From NCBI GenBank assembly GCA_013397935.1, contig VZRN01006295.1:1335136-1399135 (forward strand): a stretch of 64,000 bases of DNA. Reading direction: 5' to 3'. The position numbers were made by a program, and so were the translations under genes. This document shows, piece after piece, positions 27,201 to 39,729 of this stretch. The notes under the pieces are model-generated. The model saw only the letters and a program-made list of their open reading frames with translations, was not told the DNA's origin and did no database searches. This DNA is from Dasyornis broadbenti (lineage: Eukaryota > Chordata > Aves > Passeriformes > Dasyornithidae). Position 1 is the stretch's first letter; each line of letters opens with the position of its first letter.

Positions 27201-30200
27201 GTTGTTGCTCCTTCAATCTGAAAATTGTTGCTAGCTTGCTGTCTGATATTCTGTGTTTGTGATCTATTATTTTTCATGTTTTGAAAATACTGAACTATGG
27301 CTTTTTTCCTTTTGCATAGTATTCCCTTTCATAAGGCGTAAGCAAATCAACATTCAGCTGCAGAGCTTTCTTCCAACAGGTCTACCAAGAGCCCTATAAC
27401 CAGCAAGAGGGTTACTAATATTATTGAACATATGACATATGAAGTGTTCAAATATACTGCCCGAGGGCTGTATGAAGAGCACAAATTTCTTTTCACGTTA
27501 CTGCTTGCCTTGAAGATTGATATACAAAGAAACAGAGTGAAGCACGAAGAATTTCTGACACTTATTAAAGGTTGGAACTGTGAATAAATTATAAGGAGAG
27601 CACATTATTATTATAGAAAATTTATATATTTGTATCTCCTAGCCAGCATGCTCTTTCCTTTTGCATATGAGAAACCAGTCAGTTGTAAGAATACAGGGTT
27701 ATCATTCTGATCTGATCACAGACAGTATTGTATGGTAGTTCTAATTTATAGCAGCACACTGAATATTGATGAATATGTCTTTGGAATCGTGAGAATTTAA
27801 AAGGAATATTTTTAAGTATCCTTTATGTCTGCTGCTCAAATACCATCAGGTATGTGTTTAACTTAGAAAAATTGTTATTGTACTATACATATTGTAGTTT
27901 TTTAGTAAGTGCAGAAGATAGGAAAAGAAAATAATAGTAAGTTTAAAAGAGTATCAGAGCCTTAGCTGAATGGGACAAGTTCATGGCTTTGGTCTTAACT
28001 GCATACAGGCACTGAGTTCACTTGAAAGTTTGGATCCATTTTGTATTACCTTTCCAAGAGACTTAATTTTCCAGGGAACATTTATTTATGGATTATATCT
28101 GTGAATTTTTCCATGTTGAATCTTCAGAATACCTTTTCCAACAAAAGATTTATTCCCAGGCACATTGCACAAAAACCCAGCAAAGCCTCAAAATAGAAAT
28201 TGGTTAAGACACTGTTTAAGGTACATAAGATTAAAAAAATAATAGAAACTAACCAAATTGCAAACTCAGGTTAATCAAATATGGCATAGTTTTATAAAGC
28301 AGAAAACTTCTGTAACCTCATGATTAAAAAACTGGATTCCTGACCTGGTTTTTCCCTTTTATTTGTTTATTTTTCTTTGTTCCTCCAACAGTACTAATTA
28401 TAAGTAATCTCAATTTCTTGCAGGTGGTGCTTCCCTAGACCTTAAAGCTTGTCCTCCTAAGCCAGCTAAATGGATTCTGGATATGACTTGGTTGAATTTG
28501 GTGGAGCTCAGTAAGCTTAAACAATTTTCAGATATTCTTGAACAAGTACGTAAGACCTTTTTAAAATTACTCTCTTCTTTGGCAAGTGGTTGTCTGGTTG
28601 CGATCAAGCCACGTGGTAGGAAGATGGTTTATCTTACAGAACAGAACAAAACTGACTGTAGGTAGCCACAGTTGTGGCCCTGACTGCTTAGCAACCTATG
28701 CTGATATAAAGAGTTAAGCCCCTCCAGGAAAATAAGAAGACACTAAAATGTTCACACTTTATATAATTATAATATTTTCAGATTGGAATTCAACTTGCCG
28801 TTATCCAATTGACATCTTGCAGCTTTAATCTTATTCTGATTGTTAGATTTTCTTGCATCCCTGTTGTGCTTTCTTTCACTATGCTTTATGATTGTTCCAA
28901 TATTTCTCTGGTTACATGGAGTAAAAGTTAGGGAGAGGGTGTTCAGTAAATTCAACATTTGTATAAATGTCTAATTGGATGATAAGTGAATTGTAGCTAA
29001 TGGTAAGTAACATTTGGTGTAGGTGAAGAAAACTTTCTGTATATACATGTGGGGAGCAATTATGTACCTGCTGTTCTCAAAGCTTTGTCTGTGTATAGCT
29101 ATCCATGTTCTATGCTATTATATCATAATATAAAATACTGATTAGTAGCTCCTATTTTCAGAATATGAATACTCAGGGGTGTTGTTGCATTCTACAATAC
29201 GATACTTAAAATGTAAAATTTTATTGTATCATTTTTAATAGCCTTATTAAATCTGTGTGCTAATATTGCTAAACAAATGCCTGCGTGTGGATTACATGTC
29301 TCTGACTCTCATTAAAAGTTTGTGACAAGGCAAATATGACTTGTCTGTTCAGTGATATTTACTTCTTTGATGGTGTAATTGCAGATTTCCAGAGAAGAGA
29401 AACAGTGGAAAATCTGGTTTGATAGTAAGAATCCCGAAGAAGAATTGGTTCCTAGTGGCTATGGTCAATCTCTGGACTGCTTCAGACACCTTCTTCTTAT
29501 CAGATCTTGGTGTCCTGACAGGACCATGGCTCAGGTATATTTATATAGCCTACATGGTCTATTTAGATATCACTAGAATAATAGTTTCTAGATTGCAGTT
29601 AGGTACTATTTAATGTAATGCTAAACATCTTTTTGTAGGGGACATTTATACTGTATTTTCTGAAATTCTTTTCAGACTATTTATATATTTGTTACAAGGG
29701 CAGTGATAGCAAAATTATTCCAATATATTGAACAAATATTATCCTGTGATTACACTGTGGTGATTTCTGCTGGAACCATATGGGTTTATCCAGATCTGCT
29801 TTATCAGTTCATTTGGCTGTCTTTGCTTACTCATTGGAATTGAAAAGTGTCCCCATGTTAGGCTGAAGTAAAATATTTTAATGAACTTTGTTGGCTGAGA
29901 GAAAAGAAAATTGAAAACTATTCAACTGAGAAACTATTTCTTGCATGGAAGAATTAGACCCACTTTAGAAAAATCGTCATTAAAATCTGTTCAAACCTCT
30001 TAATTTAAAGCCATTTATTAAAAAAGATATAAAATTGAAGTTCATTAAGTTGACCGTTTTTAAACAAAAATCAACTTCTAGAAGCCTATTTTTAATCTTT
30101 ATGTTCTCCAGTGCAAAATAACAAAAAATTATAAAATTGCTGACAATTCAGAGTAATTAATGACAATATACTGAAATTGGAATGCCTCACTGAAAATGTG

Positions 30201-33200
30201 TGGTATTAATTTTATTGATGCACATCTTTAGACATCGTGATTAGATTCAGAGAAAATCTCAGCAATTATTGGTGTAACTGCAGTCAAAAGGTTAAGCAGT
30301 GCTGTATAAAGAATATTTCTATGATGTGTGCTATGTGTCTGAAACAGATCATGCAAGAGAAATTCCTCCCTACTGTTAATGGGGCAAGGTAAACTTTCAT
30401 CTTTCAATGGTTTTTTGAAAACTGATAGTTTATCAACTAGTTGACACTGAATGTCTTTTGTCTCTGAGAAATAATCCAGAGGTATTAAGGGGAAGATTTA
30501 TCTAAGACAAAAGCGTTGTGGTGGGAAAGAGTACAGGAAAGATTATCTCAGACCATTTGAAAGAGCCTTTTCTGTTTCTTCATGAAAAGGAGCAATAATT
30601 TAGAATTTTTAATGATAAATAAAGAAGGGATAAAAGAGATGTTTGTCATCTGTTCCTCTGGATCTTGTACTTAGTGATAGTTATTTCAATCATTACTTCT
30701 GCTAATTCATTGCTTGTTTAATCGTGAAGGTGGGAAAGCCCTAAGAGCTTTGAAGCCCTTCTTTAATCCTCTCCTCCTATTTTTCTAGATTTTAAGGGTA
30801 GGAATTACACTATCGAATTGAGACATCACCTTTAAATCATTAAAACTTTTCTAAAGTTTTAGTCGGGTTATTGCTTTTACTATACTCTAGTTATAGTTGT
30901 TATCTCTAACAATACATGCAGATATATGTGACATAATTATTTTTAAAATTTTAACTGGTCTTATGAGGCTATAACAAATAACACCTTCAAAGACAGTATG
31001 ATGTGTTGACATGTAAAAATAAACTTGTTGTGTATTTATATTTCTGTTATAAATTTTTAGCAGCCTTTTGTCTTTACCTGACTTACTGGTTGTATTTACA
31101 TTGGGAAGAAACCAGTATTAAATGGTTAAATTAAAAGTTAAATTTACCCTTTTTAATACAGGCAAGAAAATACATCACTGACACTATGGGAGAGAAATAT
31201 GCAGAGGGAGTCACCTTGGACTTGGAGAAAACATGGGAAGAGTCAGATCCACGTACTCCTCTCATATGCTTTCTTTCCATGGGCTCTGATCCTACGGACT
31301 CAATTATTGCTTTGGGGAGAAGACTGAAGATGGAAACGTGTTGTGTTTCCATGGGCCAGGGACAAGGAATCCATGCTCGTAAGCTTCTGCGTCAGACAAT
31401 GGCTCATGTAAGCGACAAAAATCTGAACTTTTTCTCTCTGTATGAAAAGCTTAGAAAGAAAAATCCTGTCATGAAATAATGTTTGGTGGGTAGTTAATGC
31501 TGATGCAAACCCCTATATTTATTTATGTAAGTGTCCTAAGCAAGAGAACTGTCTTTTCACAGTCCTTCAATTTGCCATAACAAGCTTTTTGATGTGCAGA
31601 TGTTTTTCATTGAAAATGGAGTGCTTTTCTTATAAAATGGAGTTTTTGTAGCAGATCGCTTACTGATGAACATAGTGGAATTGTTTTTTTTTTTTTTTTG
31701 GTTACATCACCAGTAAATATTCTTCTGTAAACATTTCAGATTATTTTTTCAGTTTTGTATTTTTAGTAATATGGACATATTTTGTTAAATGAAGAAAATG
31801 AATTCCAAATATGCTATTGATAGTTACATAAATTTGAGAAAAACACGGTTGTATAGCAAAATATTTTGTATTTCTGAGTCTGAAATTGGACTTGGGAGGG
31901 ACAGTCTAGTAGCGCAGGCATTTCACAAGAAGAGGAATTAAAGAACAAAACTATCTTTATGAGAAAGGTGAGATGTTCTAATTTGGCTTGCTTTGCCCGT
32001 CAGGTGATACTACTCCTATGCTTGCTGATGTGAAAAGATTGAGCTTCTTACTCTCCTGTGTTACGAGCTTATTTTTGTAACCTGTTTTACTCTGTCTTTT
32101 GCTTCAGATTCTTCTTTGATAACTTCTCATAAAGAACTAACTAGCAGATCAGATGAGAAGAAATTCTTTCAAAAACAGGAGAGAGAAGCACCTTTTGTTC
32201 AGTTAAGAGAAATGCAGTTACTTTCCCTCACTGTTTCACAAGCCCTCTTAGTGAAGAGGTATATGAGATGTCTATAATGAAATATGTGTAATTCACATAA
32301 GAAAGTTTGACATCTATTGATTGATAGCAATACATTAGTTAAGTATTTGTATTTGGTTATTTTCCAAACCTGGGACCCTTGTGAGGAACAAGGTTTAACA
32401 GTTTGCTCTATGGAGCTACTCCTGAGCTCCCTTATGTAAGTCAAAATTTATCAGTTTCTATCAGCACTGGAGTCATGACAAAGTATGCTTTAAATATATT
32501 GAAATGGAAAAGGTAGAGATTACTTGAAAAGACCTGATGGGACAAGTAAGGACCACCTGTTCAGATGAAAAAAAAAAAAAGCTAACACCACCTTCAGAGG
32601 AAACAGCCCACGGCTTATCTCCCCTCGAAGAGTGACTTCAGTTTGTGAAAAATGTTGATAACTTCCTATATTCTGTTGTTTTAAATAGGGAGGTTGGGCA
32701 CTTCTGCAAAACTGCCACCTTGGACTTGACTTTCTGGATGAGTTAATGGACACTGTAATAGAGACAGAGACTGTTCATGAACACTTTCGACTTTGGATGA
32801 CAACTGACATTCACACGCAGTTCCCCATCACCCTTCTTCAAATGTCTATTAAGTTTACTAATGAACCACCACAAGGGCTCAGAGCTGGACTAAAGAGTAC
32901 ATACGCTGGTAAGTGCTAGAATGGTAATGATTTAAAACTAGATTTTGCACTGATGCTATTCTGTGGGCATGTTAAACTGATAGTAGGTGTAAGCTAGTAT
33001 GAGGAACTCAACACAATGATGCCAGGGCACATCTTGAGTTTTGTTTTGAAAATTAAAAAGAAGAGAAGATTTGCTGAAGTTCTATTGCTGGAACTAAGTG
33101 GACAGCAAAACAGGAAATGCTTTTTCTTTTCCCATATATTGGTTTCTAATATCTTAGTTCAAAGCGTTTGACTTTTTAATCATCTGTCTTTTGGCAGAAA

Positions 33201-36200
33201 AATGACATGTTAATCCTTGTTGGCTATCAAGTGCTCTTTGAACTACATAAAATAAATGACAAAGATTCTGTGCTGAAAGCAATTTGATGTGAATTCAGCT
33301 ATTAGTAAATTGTGGGTCTTTTTCCCCTGAAGTTTACTCTTTTAATTTGAGCAACTTGATAACATGCTATAAACTCCAGCACAGAACACTTTGTGGGACA
33401 ATAATTTACGCTTGGGAGAGGCAGAGAGCTAAGTGAATATCTCTAGAGTGGTATTTTAACACTGATTTGAAGAACTTTGAAAAAGATGATTACTGTGATT
33501 CTCATAAAGCCCATTTACAATCGATAGGTGTCAGCCAGGATTTATTAGATGCCAGCAAAATGGTGCAATGGAAACCACTGTTGTATGCTGTAGCCTTCCT
33601 ACACTCCACTGTTCAAGAAAGACGCAAGTTTGGATCTCTGGGTTGGAATATACCCTATGAGTTTAATCAAGCTGATTTCAACGCTACTGTGCAGTTCGTT
33701 CAAAACCACTTGAATCGCATGGATACCAAGAAGGTAATTAATGTTGTTGTGGGGAAAGTGGATTAAGATGATGGATCTTTCTAGTAGTGGAATGTATGTA
33801 AATGCTTCCTAATAACTGAACTACAAGAATGATTTTAACTTACTGTTTTTTCCACAAACATTCACTATTTCAAGTATACATGTCTTCAGAGCAGCAGATT
33901 TAAATTAGACTTCTAATCCAGTGCATGTTTAATTTCTGTGTTAACCTGTACATTTAAAAAAAAAAGCCTTCCCTGCAATCTCAGAAATCTAAATCTTAGA
34001 ACTACAGACTTTCTTTTCAATTCTATTTAAGTCAATTAGTTAAAAATGGATAGCTGTATTTAAAATATTCTTTTGTTTAAATCTGTTTTGAGTAAAAATA
34101 ATGAAATTTGCCCTCTCCAATTTATCTTCACAGCATGAAGAAGTTGAAAGTGGTTTTAAATGAGTATGTAATAATTTCTCCTACATTTCTCTCTTTCATA
34201 TGGTCATTTGTCATACAGAGAGGTCTGTGGCAAAGTAATTTGCAATTGGCATTTTAAGTGAATTTGAAAGGAGGATTCAAATGTATCTGTAACTTTCTTG
34301 CCATTTTCAAGATGCTCTTGAATTTGTTGTCAATTAATTATATTTTGAGAAATCCCTGCAGGTGTTCTGAGAAGGCAAGACTATAAGAAAAAAGAGTAAC
34401 AGGAAAATAACTTTCTTCCAAATGGGATGGACATGGTACATCAGCTGCTCTTACTAAGGCATATCTAAGTAAATGAGAAGATTAGCTAGTCAGTGCTTTC
34501 TGCTTGGTTTTAGGGGATCTCCTGGAGTACTGTTTGTTACATGATAGGTGAGATCCAGTATGGTGGTCGTGTGACAGATGACTTTGACAAAAGACTCATG
34601 AACACTTTTGTAAAGGTTTGGTTCAGTGAAAATACATTCAGTCCAGAATTCAGCTTCTACAAAGGATACAGCATACCCAAATGTACTGTGGTGGATCAAT
34701 ACCTTCAGTACATACAGGTTGGTAAATGAAAGCTAATCACTTGTTTCTCATAAATTCCTAATTCCTTGTAGTTTTTCTTTTATCTGAATACCTGTATTTT
34801 GTCTTTTAATCACAGAACTTTTTTTTTTTTTTTTTGCTGATTTCTAGCAGTCTGCATATCTATTACTGACAACTAATTACTGTCATCAATGTTACCATCT
34901 TCTTGACAGGAATATGTATTTTCTTTTTCATGTTGTGTGCTTGTGGGACATACTTAAAGGCACAAAGTTATTAAAGAGGGCAAAGAATGGAGTCCAGGCA
35001 TTGGGTACAACCTCTTGGAAATAAAAGGTCTAGATATATGAGAGTACAAGTTTACTATTAAAATAGCACATAGATGTTAAAACTTGATTTATTTGGTGTG
35101 ACATGACAAATAGATTACAGCAAGTTATTTGGCCTAAGACTATTTGAAGAAATCTAGCTTGTTACTCTACAGTATTAGAGGGTTCCTTTTTTGTTTTTCA
35201 TTTGGTTTTGTTGTGTGTTGGATTTTGTTTGTTTGTTTGTTTGTAGATTTTCTTTTGTGTATTTTTTTCCTTAATGATTCACTTCTAAATCTCCAGTTGT
35301 ACTCTCTTTATATTTTACTATGTAGAGTCTTCCTCCTTATGACACACCAGAGGTGTTTGGTTTGCATCCCAATGCGGATATCACCTACCAAAGCAAAGTT
35401 TCCAAAGATGTGTTGGACACCATCCTGAGTATTCAGCCTAAAGATAGCTCTGGTGGAGGAGGTGAAACTCGAGAGGCAGTTGTAGCCAGACTGGCTGATG
35501 ATATGCTGGAAAAACTTCCTGCTGATTATATACCATTTGATGTGAGTTAATGAAGTTCTGGCAAAGACATTTGCTCCATCTTGCCTTTTATGGATTAAAA
35601 AAAGTCCCCAATTTTTCTAAAAGCATATTTGAATTCATTCATACAGGAAATATTTCCAAAATATATTTTAAAGAAGTGTGACTAAACTATTAATTTTTAT
35701 AATGAAGTCATTAAATATGTGTCGAAGTGCTTTTGTAAGAACTTTTTCAAAAATATTAAACCTGTTAATGCTTAAGTTGTCACTATGGGGGAGGTAGGAT
35801 CATCAGCTTTTAAATGAGGTTGTTGACACTATGAAAATTCTAGTTATGTTCATGCAGTTGTTTAGTTGTTAATTTTACACATTTGATTAAAAATGTATCA
35901 ATTAGTATTGGTAGAATACAAGACTGCCTGGTATTGTCATAGTTCCCAGTCACTGCTACTATGTTGAGGCAAAGTAGCTGGGGCAGTTACTCTTGACTGG
36001 TTTGCAAAGAGAACCTTGGAACTAGAGGAACTTGTTGGAATTAGAGCTGAATTCTTTCTACTAAGGTAAACAGCCTAAAAGCTCTTTAAATGATATTAGC
36101 TCATAGAAGGATATACAGACTAAATCATGACTTAGACTAAAAACATAACGTCATAGTCTCAGCATCACAGATTTCTCTTGGAACAAATCCTGTGTTTCTG

Positions 36201-39200
36201 TCTTGCAGATAATTCAAGGGAGTTGCCAAAGTGACCATTTAAGTCCATTAATAAATTATGTTATGTCTTAAATATCATATTTGATCCTAACCTTGACATA
36301 AAGCCAACTTTGTTTTTTCACTTTTGTTGAAGGATCTTTGGTTTTCTACCTACAGGTAAAAGAAAAACTAAAGAACATGGGACCTTTTCAACCTATGCAC
36401 ATCTTTTTGAGACAGGAGATTGAACAAATGCAGAGAGTTATTTCTTTAGTGAGAAGCACTCTGACTGATCTAAAACTTGCCATTGATGGGACCATAGTTA
36501 TGAGTGAAAATCTGAGGGATGCTTTAGACTGCATGTATGATGGAAGGATTCCTGCTAGCTGGAAAAAAGTAGGTGTACATCACTTGTTCTGGAAAGAAAT
36601 AAAAACACCCTATTTCTGAAGAGACTAGATTAAACTACTAGACTTATAGTAAACACTTATTTTCAAACTATATTTCAGAAGTGTTAACCAGAGCTGTGCA
36701 ACTGCTGGAATAGATTTTGTGCTAAAATAAACACAATCAAAACAAGCCTTCTTTCATTTATAAAAATTGAAATGGATGTGGGAGATGCAGATATTTCCCA
36801 TTTCAACAGCGTGTTGGATATTGGCAAGATAAAAAGAGAGAGAGGAGAATAATTTAAAATGTGATGATGGATTTTAAAAAATAGCACCCATGTTAGTGGA
36901 CTACACAGGTGCTATATGAACATGTGTAATTTATATATGTTCCTTTTCTGGGTTAAGTAGAGGTGGCCAATCCACTTTGGTCAAAATCAGTGTTCTTTGA
37001 CTTATAGCCACATAAATACAGAATAGTAGATTCTGGAAAGGACATATGGAGATAGTCTAGTTCATTCACGCTTCTGAAAGCAGGGTCTGTTAAAGCAGGT
37101 TTCCCAGGAGTCTCCAGAATCAAGAGTCCACAACCTCTCTGTGAAACACATTCCAGTGTTTGATCACTTTCACAATAAGAAACAACCAATCAGCCAACCA
37201 CCAGCCAATCAAACAAAAAACCCCTCAAGTTTAAACAGATTTTCTGACATTTCACCTTGTTCCCATTGCCTGCTCTCCTACTACTGACAGGGATCAGGCT
37301 CCATCTTCTGCCATACTTCACACATGAGGTATAAACACATCTCCTTTGAGCCTTCTCCAGGCTAAACAATCCCAACTCTCAGCTTTTCCCCATGGTCTCA
37401 GCCTCTCCCCACAGAAATTGTTTTCAGGGACAATTAGAGCTGTCTAGGTACAAAACCTTGACCTAAACAGATGCTTCACTACACAGCTATATCTCCACAT
37501 AGTCAAAGTTCGGTTTTCCTTAGCTTTTATTCAGAAGAATAAAAATGCAGAGCAGTTTTACAGAAATTGTGTTATCTTGATATATTGACCTTGGAATTAG
37601 AAATACATGTATGCAATTTTTCTTCTTAGTTTGTACAGCTATCTAACCTTGCAAAACTGTCGTAGAATGGAAAATTGCCATTAAGCATGTATAAAAGGAA
37701 TAGTAGACATGAATTTGAACTAAGAAACAATTTGCTTCCCATTTCAGTGGGATGCAAAATTTAAGCGTCAGATTAAAGTTATGATAGACAATCTTCAAAT
37801 ACACTTTGCTAATATTATATTGTTTATTACCGTGTGAAGAATTAGCTTTTCTTGACAGCAATATGCTATTTTAAAACGTGTTCACTGTTTTTAGGCATCT
37901 TGGCCTTCCAGTACAATTGGTTTCTGGTTTACTGAGCTTCTAGAAAGAAACAACCAGTTTTACAAGTGGATTTTTGAAGGTCGACCAAACTGTTTCTGGA
38001 TGACAGGGTTTTTTAATCCTCAAGGATTTTTAACTGCAGTGAGGCAGGTAAATTGTGTTTGAAACCTTATTTTGCTTATTTTTTGACATTATTTAAAAAA
38101 TAAAATATATTGTCTGATGATTTATACACATGGGAATATATGTGACTGTCTAACATTTCCTGACTGAACTGCTCGTCCTTCGTGCATACTATTTCAGTAG
38201 ATCAACCACTAAGGTGTTAAAATACACTTCCTGTTTTGATCAAGGTCCAAATAAGTAGAGGCTACCTCACAGAATTATTAAGGTAGACTAGAAAAATATT
38301 GTCTCATGTTTCCACTGAGATATCTCTGAGAATGGTCATTAAACTCGTGAATTTATTTGTCTTTTTCCCCTCTCTTTTTTTCTGTGTTCAGTACTTACCT
38401 GGCTGGAAACTGGGCAGAAAAGCTGTTCAGAATTAGTCTTACATTTCACTTCTGCTCTTCAGTAGCTGATTAAGTTTTTCTTCATGAAGTGGGAAAGACT
38501 TTCCTTTATTAATGCATATAAGCATGATATTTGATGTATTTGCTAATGTATGTATGTTGACTTGGTGATTCTGTTTGTTGCTCAACAACTTTTTTTACTT
38601 TAAAAAGGAGCAATAAATGCCTGTATTGGTCAGCATAAAGGGACATACTGGAGACAGTAAGTGTCTGGAATGTGTAAAATTAGAAAAGAATACTCAGGTG
38701 AAAATACAGCGGGACCTCAGGAAAAAAAAACCCAAACTTTTGGAGAAGAGAATGAAGATTTGTAGTGTAGGAAAAATGTCCCTTCTTACTCTGAGGTCTG
38801 GGTAATGCAATCTAAAATTTCAGGCATATAGCCTTGGAATTATGTAACAAAATATTTCTTTTGAGTGACCAGTCCTAAACTACGACTGTTTTGCATCCAA
38901 GCTTGTGGAAAAGGTTTACTAGCAGGATCTGAAACAGTTGGAAACCACAGAACTTTCTGGTTCCGTAAAAAGGGTCTTTGGATACATAACAACCTAATAT
39001 TCCAAGTAAAAACCAAAGTGAGTTTCTGGGCTTTGCTATGTGGTGAAACAAACAGAAACAAGAAAGAGGAAGAGCCAGAATGATCACTGAACTATAAACC
39101 TTGCATTCTTTTAGATCATCTAAGTAATAGCAGTATGGGGCAAGCATTAATTCCGATTACTTCAAACAAAGATCTTTGAAAGTCATAGCAAGACCAGGAT

Positions 39201-39697
39201 AAAACTTTGGTTTGCCATACTTTAATGGCATGGGATAGCAAGGAATTGGGCAACTGAGAAGTGAGTGTTGTCCAATGCATAAACTAACAGGTTTTTTTGC
39301 AGTCTCTTACCTGAGCTTTAGAGCTGAGTGAGTTCTTAGCCATAAAGAATAGAGTTGCTGAAGAGTAGAGGTGCAGGAAAAGGAAGGTAACCCCAGAAAA
39401 TGTTTCGTCTACCATATGCAGCTAATATTTTCTAATCTCATCAAATCTGTCAAATTTTTGCGATCACGAGAGCTGGCAACCATTGGCATTCAGTGGTTGT
39501 GTTAATTGGTATGGTCTTTAGCTATTGTATATAATAGAAAGAAATTAAAATTAAATATAGTGGAAAAAGTACTGAAGGCTTTCTTGTAGTGCCATGCCCA
39601 TCACTCCCTTAAAGAGGAGTCAGACTTCTGTAAATATGGATATCATAAAGAATTGTTGGGGTTTTTCTTTCTGGTTTTTTTTTTTTTTGTTTTTTTT

Positions 39698-39729
<32 letters not shown>
